Shown one piece after another: positions 36,172 to 43,836 of a stretch of 64,000 nucleotides of DNA (its first letter is position 1; each line of letters begins with the position of its first letter). The notes under the pieces were generated by a model. The model saw only the letters and a list, made by a program, of their open reading frames with translations. It had not been told where the DNA came from and did not search any database. The translations under genes were made by a program, and so were the position numbers. Source of the DNA: Planctomycetota bacterium (GTDB taxonomy: Bacteria; Planctomycetota; Phycisphaerae; Phycisphaerales; Zrk34); contig WGMD01000021.1 of NCBI GenBank assembly GCA_016125255.1, positions 87,990 to 151,989 of the forward strand, in the 5' to 3' direction.

Positions 36172-37362
36172 ATGATCTACAACTTCATCAACGCCTGGCA
36201 CGATCAACTGGTCCACATCGGACTCTACCGCTACTTGCAGGTGTTCCAGTACGCCAGTTTCCGCACGCTCTGCGCCATCATCTTCTGCTTCGCCTTTATC
36301 CTCATTTTCGGCCGGCGCACCATCCTCTGGCTCATCAAGCAAAAGATCGGCGACAACCCCGACTTCGATCACGCGGACCTCAACCAGCTCACGAAACAGA
36401 AATCCAACACGCCGACGATGGGCGGCATCCTGATTTCCTCCGCGATTCTTTCATCAACGCTGCTGCTGGCGGACATGACGAACTTCTACGTGCAGGCGGC
36501 GATGGTGTGTCTGGTGGCGTATACGGCCGTGGGGTTCGCGGACGACTATCTGAAGCTGACCGCCGCGCGGCGCGGGCCCGGCTCGCGACAGGGACTCCAC
36601 TCGTGGGAGAAATTCCTTTTCCAGATCGGCTTCGCCCTCATCCTCGGATTCTTCATTCACTACCACGGCTCCAACAACCCCGACACGCAGGTCTTCAACA
36701 TCTTCAACATCTTCTTCCAGCGCACCTACGACCCGCACACGTTCGACCCCGAAACCGGTCTGCAACTATCGAACAATCTGATCCGCCTCGGTGCGTGGGC
36801 GTTTGCGATTCTGACGGTCATCGTCATCGCCGGGGCGTCCAACGCCGTCAACCTCACCGACGGGATGGACGGCCTGGCGTCGGGCATCATGAGCATCATC
36901 GGCTTCGCGTTCCTGCTCCTGTGCCTCATCAGCGGGTCGGCCCAGTGGGCGCAGAACATGCTCGTCCCGCAGGTGCCCACCAGCGATGAATTGGCCGTCG
37001 TGTGCGGCGCGATCGCCGGGGCGTGCATCGGATTTCTCTGGTTCAACTGCCACCCGGCGCAGGTCTTCATGGGCGACACCGGCTCGCTCCCGCTGGGCGC
37101 CCTCATCGGCTACATCGCCATCGTCATCCGGCAGGAACTCCTGCTCTTCCTCATCGGCGGCATACTCGTCGTCGAAACGCTCAGCGTCATTCTCCAGGTC
37201 GGCTACTTCAAACTCTCGGGCGGCTCGCGCATCTTCCGATGCGCCCCCATCCATCACCACTTCCACCTCTCCGGATGGACCGAACAGCAGGTCGTCGTCC
37301 GCTTCTGGCTCATCACCGCGCTGTTGACGGCGATCGGACTCGCGTCGCTGAAGCTTCGTTGA
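36172..37362 (+). CDS. mraY: Phospho-N-acetylmuramoyl-pentapeptide transferase
   Basis: The 396-residue membrane enzyme moves phospho-MurNAc-pentapeptide to undecaprenyl phosphate, making lipid I. It has about ten helices. The catalytic acid residues are in GFADDYLKLT and NLTDGMDGLASG, with the HHH motif in APIHHHFHLSGWTEQQVVVR near the C-terminus. It is about 35 residues longer than E. coli MraY; a longer periplasmic loop near 155-205 (NIFNIFFQRTYDPHTF) accounts for this. MurD, FtsW and MurG do not follow; the next gene is convergent. Confidence 0.95.
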   Translation: MIYNFINAWHDQLVHIGLYRYLQVFQYASFRTLCAIIFCFAFILIFGRRTILWLIKQKIGDNPDFDHADLNQLTKQKSNTPTMGGILISSAILSSTLLLADMTNFYVQAAMVCLVAYTAVGFADDYLKLTAARRGPGSRQGLHSWEKFLFQIGFALILGFFIHYHGSNNPDTQVFNIFNIFFQRTYDPHTFDPETGLQLSNNLIRLGAWAFAILTVIVIAGASNAVNLTDGMDGLASGIMSIIGFAFLLLCLISGSAQWAQNMLVPQVPTSDELAVVCGAIAGACIGFLWFNCHPAQVFMGDTGSLPLGALIGYIAIVIRQELLLFLIGGILVVETLSVILQVGYFKLSGGSRIFRCAPIHHHFHLSGWTEQQVVVRFWLITALLTAIGLASLKLR

Positions 37363-37368
37363 ACCATC

Positions 37369-37398
37369 GAAAAAGCGGGGTGACTCAAGTCACCCCGC
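37369..37398 (-). terminator. Hairpin terminator between mraY and the PEP-CTERM gene
   Basis: GCGGGGTGACT (37375-37385) and AGTCACCCCGC (37388-37398) make an 11-base stem with a two-base loop. On the minus strand it is followed by a T-run (from the A-run 37370-37374), so it ends the leftward gene at 37424; the stem lies 26 bases beyond that stop codon. It may also slow the rightward mraY transcript, which has only CTCTTG after the stem. Confidence 0.8.
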
Positions 37399-37423
37399 CT
37401 CTTGAATGTGCGTAGCAATTGCC

Positions 37424-38293
37424 TCAGCGCCGACGGCGTGAGCGCATCGGCGCGGCGAGGCCGAGCAGCCCCAAGAGCGCGATGCCGGTCGGCTCGGGCA
37501 CATTGGACACCTCGACGCTGCCGGTCAGAATGACTTCGTCACCGGGGGAGATGAGGAATTCGAGCTGCACGCCGAGGTTGTTCCACGGTGGATCATCGCC
37601 GAAGCCCGCGAAAGGGAACGTCACCGAATCGATGTAGTCGGCGAACGGCTGCGTCATGCGGGAGAAGTGAAACGTCTCATCACCGCCGGTCGGCACGGTG
37701 ATGGGCGCGTCCTCCAGGCCGTTGGAGAAGCTGAATCCGAACGTAGACACGCCGGCCCGAATCCCACGGAACCCGTCCTGAATCGTGGTGCTCAGAACCC
37801 CGGTGATATTGCCCACCGCATCGTGATCGAAGAGCGTAAAGTGCGGCGTCAGCGTCGCGCCGTCGCCGTTGCGGTCGATCAGACGCACATCGAGCTTCTC
37901 AATTGCATGAAAGAGCGGCCCCTGAAAGATGGCTGAATCTGTGCGAAGCAGAAGCCGACCGCCGAGCGTCTGATCCGATTCGTTCTGAAAATCCAATTGG
38001 TACTTGACGAATGGATCCTTGTTAACGTGAACATCGTGCAGATCGAAAAGCGCTTCCAATACCGGCGTGCCACCGCTGAAGAATCGCACGATGTCAAAAT
38101 CACCGGGTTGGTCGAAAAACTGCTTGTTCGGCTCGGGAATGGTTTTATCATCGCCGGCCTGCCGGTTGCCGTCGGCATCGATGATGCCGGCGGAGTAGAT
38201 CAAAAAATCCTGTGCGAACGCTGCCGGTGCGGCGGCAAGGGCGCCGATCGTCAGACAACCACCCACGACAAGAGCCGACCGTAAGTTCATCAT
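37424..38293 (-). CDS. Exported protein with a PEP-CTERM sorting signal
   Basis: The 289-residue protein has a signal peptide (about 1-28, GALAAAPAAFAQ) and a classic end NVPEPTGIALLGLLGLAAPM followed by RSRRRR: proline motif, hydrophobic helix and basic cluster. Such proteins are cut by an exosortase and displayed outside the cell. The middle is beta-rich with motifs such as RLIDRNGDGATLTPHFTLFD and gives no enzyme hint. Two ATG codons occur in a row at 38293/38290; the first was kept. It is flanked by terminators on both sides and looks monocistronic. Confidence 0.85.
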   Translation of the reverse strand: MMNLRSALVVGGCLTIGALAAAPAAFAQDFLIYSAGIIDADGNRQAGDDKTIPEPNKQFFDQPGDFDIVRFFSGGTPVLEALFDLHDVHVNKDPFVKYQLDFQNESDQTLGGRLLLRTDSAIFQGPLFHAIEKLDVRLIDRNGDGATLTPHFTLFDHDAVGNITGVLSTTIQDGFRGIRAGVSTFGFSFSNGLEDAPITVPTGGDETFHFSRMTQPFADYIDSVTFPFAGFGDDPPWNNLGVQLEFLISPGDEVILTGSVEVSNVPEPTGIALLGLLGLAAPMRSRRRR

Positions 38294-38377
38294 TTAATTT
38301 TGTCTCCGATCTCGATCGAATTGGGCCGGACGATGCCTGCCGCTTTCAATGTATCGCGCCAGCCCTGATTTCGACAA

Positions 38378-38409
38378 GAAAAAAATCCCCGCTGAGCGAC
38401 AGCGGGGAT
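38378..38409 (-). terminator. Terminator of the cytochrome-porin cluster
   Basis: ATCCCCGCT (38385-38393) and AGCGGGGAT (38401-38409) form a 9-base stem with a GAGCGAC loop. On the minus strand a T-run follows (A-rich 38378-38385). It lies 47 bases past the stop codon at 38457 of the second outer-membrane barrel gene and marks the end of the leftward cluster that starts at 45957. Confidence 0.85.
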
Positions 38410-38456
38410 GAAACAGACGATCAGGGAAACAGCTACATCGCGAGCGGATTGGGGGG

Positions 38457-40145
38457 TCAGAACTTATAGCGAATCTCGAAGCGGACGCCGGCGACGGGGT
38501 CGGCTTCTTCGCGCCAGCCGTACATGGTGTCGAAGCGGAGGATGACGGCGTTGGAGATCGGGTGCTGATAGCGGAGGCCGACGGCGTACTGATCGCCGGG
38601 GGCGTTGCGGGTCTTGTTGTCGTCGAAGGCCTGCACGAAGGCGAATTCGAGGACGAGCTGGTTTTCGAAGTTCTGGCCGAGCAGATTCACGCCGAGGGCG
38701 CCGCCCCATGTGTTGTTGGCGGTGGCGTCGAGCGTGGGGTAGCCGGTCAGGCCGTCTGATTCGAAGTTGATGCCGGTGTTGACGAGGACGCCGCCGGCGC
38801 CGGCGTCGCGCGCCAGGGGCTGCGGGCGGTCGAAGCCGACGAAGAAGTTGAAGTATGGGACGAAGTTGGAGGGGGCGTCGGTGATGAGCGAGTTTTCGAA
38901 CAGCAGCAGCACGCCGTCGGCGGTCTGCGTCAGCCCGCGATGCGGATGCTGACCGGCGTTGCCGATGAACCGGACGGAATTGGAGAGCCAGCCGAAGTAG
39001 CGATGCGTGAAGGCGATTGTGAAGTTGTGATAGTCAAAGCCGTCGCCGTTGTCGTCTTCGGTGTAGCCGTAGCCCGCTTCGATGTATCCGCCGAGGGTTT
39101 CAAAGAATCCGGTCACGCCGTAGATGCGTGCGGTGTGATCCTTGCCGGGCAGGGCGCCGGTGGTGACCTTGTCGAAACCGGCAAAGAAGGTGATGTCGAA
39201 GTTGGAGATGTCCAGTGCCCGGCTGTTGCGGGCGGGGATGGTGAAGGCGAATCCCTGAAAGGCGTCCTGCACCCAGATGCCGTTCTGGAACAAAAGCGGA
39301 ATGAGACCCGCCGCGATGGGCATGTCGAATTTCGATTCGGTGTTCGTCAGCCCGCCGATGATCGCGCCGGCGTCGCCCTCGAAGAACAGCGCGTCGGCAT
39401 TGCCGTCGATCTCGGGATCGAATTCGTGATTATCGCCGGAGAAGTCCAGGCGGGTGAACTGGCCGTTGCGGTCAAGCGGGCGGAAGAAGGCATGCACGCG
39501 CTCGGTGGCGGTGATGCGGCCGTCCACGTCGAGGTTCAGGCGATGGGCCCACGTGCCCTGCTCCTTGGCGCCATTGTCGTTGTAGGCGACGGCGGTGCGA
39601 TAATCGCCGAAGACGAGCAACTGCGGATCAAGCGGATTGGTCTTGCCCAGCCATTCGGGCTGCTGCTGGAACGGCCCATACTGATAGAGTTCGCGGCCGA
39701 GTTCGACCAGCGGGCGCTGATTGGGATTCATGTGCTTGGCGCCATAGATATCGAGCTGCGCCTTGGGGTCGTAGTCCTTACCGGAGTAGTCGGGGTCGGA
39801 CTTGAACACGCCCGGGTCATGCGGCACAAGGAGGAATCCTTCGGGCACTTCGGGCTTGTGTTCGATTTCCTCGGGCGGGACGATGCGCGGCTTGGCGTTC
39901 GACTCGGCGCCGATGTGCGTGCCTTTGATCTCCTGTGTCGGGTGCTCGACGGGCTTGGGCTTGGCCTTGGGCGCCGGGGCCGAGTCGTCGAGAAGGTCGT
40001 CGCCGCCGCTCTTGGGCGCGTCTTTCTTCGGCGCCGGTTTGGCCGAATCGTCCAGAAGCGCATCGTCCGCCGCGCGGACGGGCGCCCCGCCACAGTGCAT
40101 CGCCGCGATGATGATGACCAGCATGGCTGATAAGCGTGTATTCAC
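38457..40145 (-). CDS. Outer-membrane beta-barrel with an ADDALLDD tag (second porin of the cluster)
   Basis: The 562-residue protein has a signal peptide ending VRA, and the mature start ADDALLDDSAKPAPKK matches the acidic tag of the two cytochromes. After a Pro/Lys/Asp-rich linker (about 25-90) comes a beta-rich region ending in a C-terminal Phe (VRFEIRYKF), as in outer-membrane barrels. The order WAHRLNLDVDGRITATERVH is shared with the barrel at 42353-43819, so they are paralogues. The GTG at 40145 with AGGGA upstream fits best; longer frames run to 40226 through the stop of the cytochrome gene. It follows that cytochrome gene by 49 bases. Confidence 0.75.
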   Translation of the reverse strand: MNTRLSAMLVIIIAAMHCGGAPVRAADDALLDDSAKPAPKKDAPKSGGDDLLDDSAPAPKAKPKPVEHPTQEIKGTHIGAESNAKPRIVPPEEIEHKPEVPEGFLLVPHDPGVFKSDPDYSGKDYDPKAQLDIYGAKHMNPNQRPLVELGRELYQYGPFQQQPEWLGKTNPLDPQLLVFGDYRTAVAYNDNGAKEQGTWAHRLNLDVDGRITATERVHAFFRPLDRNGQFTRLDFSGDNHEFDPEIDGNADALFFEGDAGAIIGGLTNTESKFDMPIAAGLIPLLFQNGIWVQDAFQGFAFTIPARNSRALDISNFDITFFAGFDKVTTGALPGKDHTARIYGVTGFFETLGGYIEAGYGYTEDDNGDGFDYHNFTIAFTHRYFGWLSNSVRFIGNAGQHPHRGLTQTADGVLLLFENSLITDAPSNFVPYFNFFVGFDRPQPLARDAGAGGVLVNTGINFESDGLTGYPTLDATANNTWGGALGVNLLGQNFENQLVLEFAFVQAFDDNKTRNAPGDQYAVGLRYQHPISNAVILRFDTMYGWREEADPVAGVRFEIRYKF

Positions 40146-40194
40146 GTTGAGAGATCCCTGAACAAGAATGGAGGGAGGTACCCGACGCATTCGA

Positions 40195-42105
40195 TTACTT
40201 GACTTCGAACTCCACGGTGTACGCATGCAGGTTGATCATCCACTGATTCATCGCCTGCTCCATCTCCGTCGTCGCACCGCAGAACGCCATGAAATAGATC
40301 GGCTCCGCCCGGCTGCGCATCCGCACCGCAAGCTTGTATTTGCCCGGCTTGGCCATCACGTCGCCCGGCACGCTGTAGCTGGCCTTGCGATCCTTGAGCG
40401 GCGGCAGCGAGCGGCTTTCCATGCGGATGAACGGCGGATGGTTCATCACCGTCGTCGGCTGACCGGCGGGACGGATGAACGGCAACTGATCGATATCGAG
40501 ATTGACCGGCAGGTACATCTCGCGGTCGGTGCCCTTGACGTTGGTGATCAGGAACTTGGTCTGGAGGTTCACAAGCTGATCGTCATGCGGAATCTTGCCG
40601 GTGCGGACGTCGCGCGAATGCACGTCGCACATGTCGCCGAACGAGTCGACGTAGCCGGACTCCCAGACGGTTTTGCCATCGGGATCGACGAGCGCGACGT
40701 TGATCCATAGCTCCGGCTGAGCGCCGAGCGAACCGCTGGGCAGGTTATGCCCGGGGTTGATGTTCGTGACGCGGTAGTAGAAATCCAGGTCTTTTCCGGC
40801 CTTGGGCGTACCGGACATGAAGGGTCCGTCGATCTTGGAGCCGTTTTCCATCACCTGCCGGCGCAGATCTCGCTTCTGCTCGAGTTTCTTGAGGTTTTCC
40901 TCGATGATCTCGCGCGCGTCGTAGCGGTCGTCGGCGTTGGCCCATTCCGGCGGGAAGGTCGGCTTGATCTTGCCGGTGTCCACATCATGCTCGAACGCCT
41001 CCGTGCCCCAACCGGCGCGGTAGTCGAACTTGAGCCAGGTTTCGATGGGGAAGCGCGTGTTGCGCGGGTTCTGAGGGAAAATGCCCGGATGCGCGATCGG
41101 ATAGCCGGGGCCGAAGAATGCGTGGTTGTGATGCTCGCGCTCCGGTTCGATGGGCTTTCCGGCGATGACGGCGACGGGACCGGTGTTGTAGCCATCGTTG
41201 ACGCCGGGCGTCTTGCCCATGTGACACGCCTGACAGGTCACGCCCTCTTTCGCCGCCGGCGAACCGCGGTACTGGTCCCACACCACTTCGAGCTTGATGC
41301 CCGGGTGCACGGCGACCTGGTGGCACGAAAGGCAGAAGTCGGAGCGAGAAAGCTGCTCGAACTGAATCGCCGCGGCGTGAATCTTCACGCCGGGGCCTTT
41401 GTCTTCCTCGGACGGCTTGACCTTGTAAAAATCCTTCTGCTCGAGCACCTTCGCGAGCCCGCCGCCATCAGAGATGCCGTAGACCGGGTCGTGAATGTCG
41501 CCCTGCTCGATGCGACGCTCGCCGTTGACCTTGCTGAACTCGATCTTGACGCGGTGGCAGGTCACGCAGGTGATGCCTTCGCGCGAGACGGGGGCGCGCT
41601 CCCAGAGGGGCATGTCGCGCTGCTCCTTGAGCGTCGTGCCGACGGAGGCGTGACAGCGCATGCAGAAGTAGCCGATCGTGCCCTGGGCCAGATCGTTGAT
41701 GCGCTGCTCGAACTTGTGGAACATCGGGGAGATCGAGGCGTAGGCGTGGTTGGAGCTGGCCCACTCGTCGTAGATCTGTTTGTGACAAGTCGCGCACTGG
41801 GCGGCGGAAGGAAATTCGTTCTGCGCATACAAGGCGGCATGCGCCGCTTCGGCGTCGGTCTTGGGCGTGATGGGCTTGGCGCCGCCGCCGGTCTTTTCGG
41901 GCGCGGGGCCTTCCAGCAGCGCGTCGCCGCCTTTCGCCGGCGCGTCCTTCTTGGACGCATCCTTCTTGGCGGGCGGGCTGTCGAGCAGATCATCCGCCGC
42001 GATCGCGGACGATGCGAGCCCGCACCCGAGCGTCAGAGCCGCCGCCAGCATGACGAGATTCAGTTTTCCAAGACCACGACGATACGACATACAGCGCTTC
42101 ACCAT
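40195..42105 (-). CDS. Five-haem cytochrome c (second cytochrome of the cluster)
   Basis: The 636-residue exported protein has a signal peptide ending SAIA and a mature start ADDLLDSPPAKKDA, then a linker and five CXXCH sites: CATCH (104-108), CMRCH (148-152), CVTCH (180-184), CLSCH (258-262) and CQACH (291-295). The C-terminal half (about 320-636) is beta-rich with no haems. The spacing and the AYASISPMFHKF segment look like the cytochrome c554 group. A strong GGAGGT ribosome site precedes the ATG at 42105. It should carry electrons in the periplasm; the neighbouring barrel may let them cross the outer membrane. It is a paralogue of the gene at 43837. Confidence 0.88.
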   Translation of the reverse strand: MVKRCMSYRRGLGKLNLVMLAAALTLGCGLASSAIAADDLLDSPPAKKDASKKDAPAKGGDALLEGPAPEKTGGGAKPITPKTDAEAAHAALYAQNEFPSAAQCATCHKQIYDEWASSNHAYASISPMFHKFEQRINDLAQGTIGYFCMRCHASVGTTLKEQRDMPLWERAPVSREGITCVTCHRVKIEFSKVNGERRIEQGDIHDPVYGISDGGGLAKVLEQKDFYKVKPSEEDKGPGVKIHAAAIQFEQLSRSDFCLSCHQVAVHPGIKLEVVWDQYRGSPAAKEGVTCQACHMGKTPGVNDGYNTGPVAVIAGKPIEPEREHHNHAFFGPGYPIAHPGIFPQNPRNTRFPIETWLKFDYRAGWGTEAFEHDVDTGKIKPTFPPEWANADDRYDAREIIEENLKKLEQKRDLRRQVMENGSKIDGPFMSGTPKAGKDLDFYYRVTNINPGHNLPSGSLGAQPELWINVALVDPDGKTVWESGYVDSFGDMCDVHSRDVRTGKIPHDDQLVNLQTKFLITNVKGTDREMYLPVNLDIDQLPFIRPAGQPTTVMNHPPFIRMESRSLPPLKDRKASYSVPGDVMAKPGKYKLAVRMRSRAEPIYFMAFCGATTEMEQAMNQWMINLHAYTVEFEVK

Positions 42106-42352
42106 ATCCACAGACCTCCGGGCCTTTCGCCGCAGGACTGACCCTACTGACCGCGTTCACTTTTGGAAGACCTTACACCACCCTGCACAACAGCATACTT
42201 ATCGGCCACATCCATCATAATCATCAAAAACCTGGCCGCTTTCTGATCAACTTTTAAGTATTATAACCATGGTGTCCCGCAAAACGCAATAGGCCCGCAC
42301 GTGGTCACGCCTGGACCTTCTCGCGTTCATGCCGCCCGTCCCCGAGCAGTGA

Positions 42353-43819
42353 CTAGAACTGATAGAGCACTTCAAAACGGGCGCCCATGCCCGGCTGCTG
42401 GTTGTTGGTCGCCTCACCGAAAAGGTCGAACTGAATGACCCAGTTCTGGCCGAACGCCTGCTGGTATCGGCCTCCGACGGCGATGGTGGACTGGTCCATG
42501 TCGGTGCGGGTGCGCCCGCCCAGTTCGAGGATGAGCTGCTGGCGATGATCGGCATCGAGGAACATCTGATAGCCGATCGCCCCGCCGGCCGAGTCGTCGA
42601 CGCGATTACCCAGCGCCGCGCCGTACCGCCCCAGTCCCACGGCGGCGAACATGATGCCGACGTTGCCGAGCGGCCCGCCGGTCGTCGCGCCGCGCGCCGC
42701 CGAGGCGAATTCGTCGATGCCGTAGAACGCATTGATATACAGGAGGTCATCGGAGGCGGGCATGGTCCATGAAAGCTGACCGAACAGCAGATGTCCGCTG
42801 CTCATCGCCGCCGACTCGCTTTCCAGCGCCTGCGAGCCGAGGTAGCGCAGCGTGAGATTCGTCTTGCCGATGCGCGACACGCTGCTCAGACCCCAGAAGA
42901 ATCCGTCGCTCGCTTCGGTCGGGTCGTGAATGTAGACGAAGTCGCCGGTGAGCGTCGCCCAGGGCGTATCCGCCTGATTGAACAGGCCGTACATCTGGGC
43001 CGAGCCGTGATCGGTGTTGTCATCGCGATCGATCTCGTTCCATGCGAAGATGAACGTCGAGCGGAGATTTGATCCGCCGGGCAACAGGATGTTGTTGCGC
43101 GTGAAACCGACCGCGTCCATCGAATCGTTGATGAGCATGCCGTCCTGAAACGACAGCGGCTGGCGCCCGACGGAAAAGCCCCAGTCGCGCGCGCCAAGGT
43201 CGGTGAAGTCGGGGAACATTTCGCCGATGTTGCCCTCGAAGAACAGCGTCGAGAGCCGGCTTGACGTATTGTCCTGCCAACCTTCGGGCGCGCCTTCGAT
43301 GTTGTACCCGCTGAACTGCCCGCTTTCGGTGTTGAACGGCTGGAAGCCGACGAGCACGCGCTCCGTGCCGGAAAGCTGAAGGTTGCCGAAGATGTCCAGG
43401 CGATTGGCCCATTCGCTGTTGGCGTTGCCGTTGATGCGGAACGTCTGCACCGCGCTGCGCAGCGTGCCGAACACGTAGAACGACGGCTGCCACACCTGCC
43501 CGCCCGGCAGCTTGAATCCGGGGTCGATGTTGCCGTTGCCGAGGAAGGCGTTGCCGATTTCGATGATCGGCTTGGGACGCAGCACATCCTCCGTCTTCAT
43601 CAGCGGCACCGGCTCGTCGGAAAGCCGCGGCTCGTGCCCCTGCTCGGCCATCTCCTTGTGCCCGTCCTTCACTTCTTCTTTCTTCATCTCAGGCGCCGCC
43701 GCATCGTCCGCCGCACGCGACGAGGCGCTGAGCGACAAAAGCAACACCGTCATCCCGATGAGCATGCGATGCGAAAAGGCAACCGCCCACCGACCGCTGA
43801 CATGGTTCCGATTGATCAT
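42353..43819 (-). CDS. Outer-membrane beta-barrel porin (first porin of the cluster)
   Basis: The 488-residue protein has a signal peptide (about 1-36, LSLSASSRA) with a mature start ADDAAAPEMKKEE, then strands of barrel type and a C-terminal Phe (GARFEVLYQF). The strands EWANRLDIFGNLQLSGTERV and STLFFEGNIGEMFPD match the barrel at 38457-40145. It starts 17 bases after the stop of the cytochrome gene at 43837, so they are one transcript. Unlike its paralogue it lacks the long Asp-Leu-Lys tag region. A pore role is inferred from the beta-barrel pattern; the ligand is not known. Confidence 0.75.
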   Translation of the reverse strand: MINRNHVSGRWAVAFSHRMLIGMTVLLLSLSASSRAADDAAAPEMKKEEVKDGHKEMAEQGHEPRLSDEPVPLMKTEDVLRPKPIIEIGNAFLGNGNIDPGFKLPGGQVWQPSFYVFGTLRSAVQTFRINGNANSEWANRLDIFGNLQLSGTERVLVGFQPFNTESGQFSGYNIEGAPEGWQDNTSSRLSTLFFEGNIGEMFPDFTDLGARDWGFSVGRQPLSFQDGMLINDSMDAVGFTRNNILLPGGSNLRSTFIFAWNEIDRDDNTDHGSAQMYGLFNQADTPWATLTGDFVYIHDPTEASDGFFWGLSSVSRIGKTNLTLRYLGSQALESESAAMSSGHLLFGQLSWTMPASDDLLYINAFYGIDEFASAARGATTGGPLGNVGIMFAAVGLGRYGAALGNRVDDSAGGAIGYQMFLDADHRQQLILELGGRTRTDMDQSTIAVGGRYQQAFGQNWVIQFDLFGEATNNQQPGMGARFEVLYQF

Positions 43820-43836
43820 GTTTTACCCGCTGTCCG

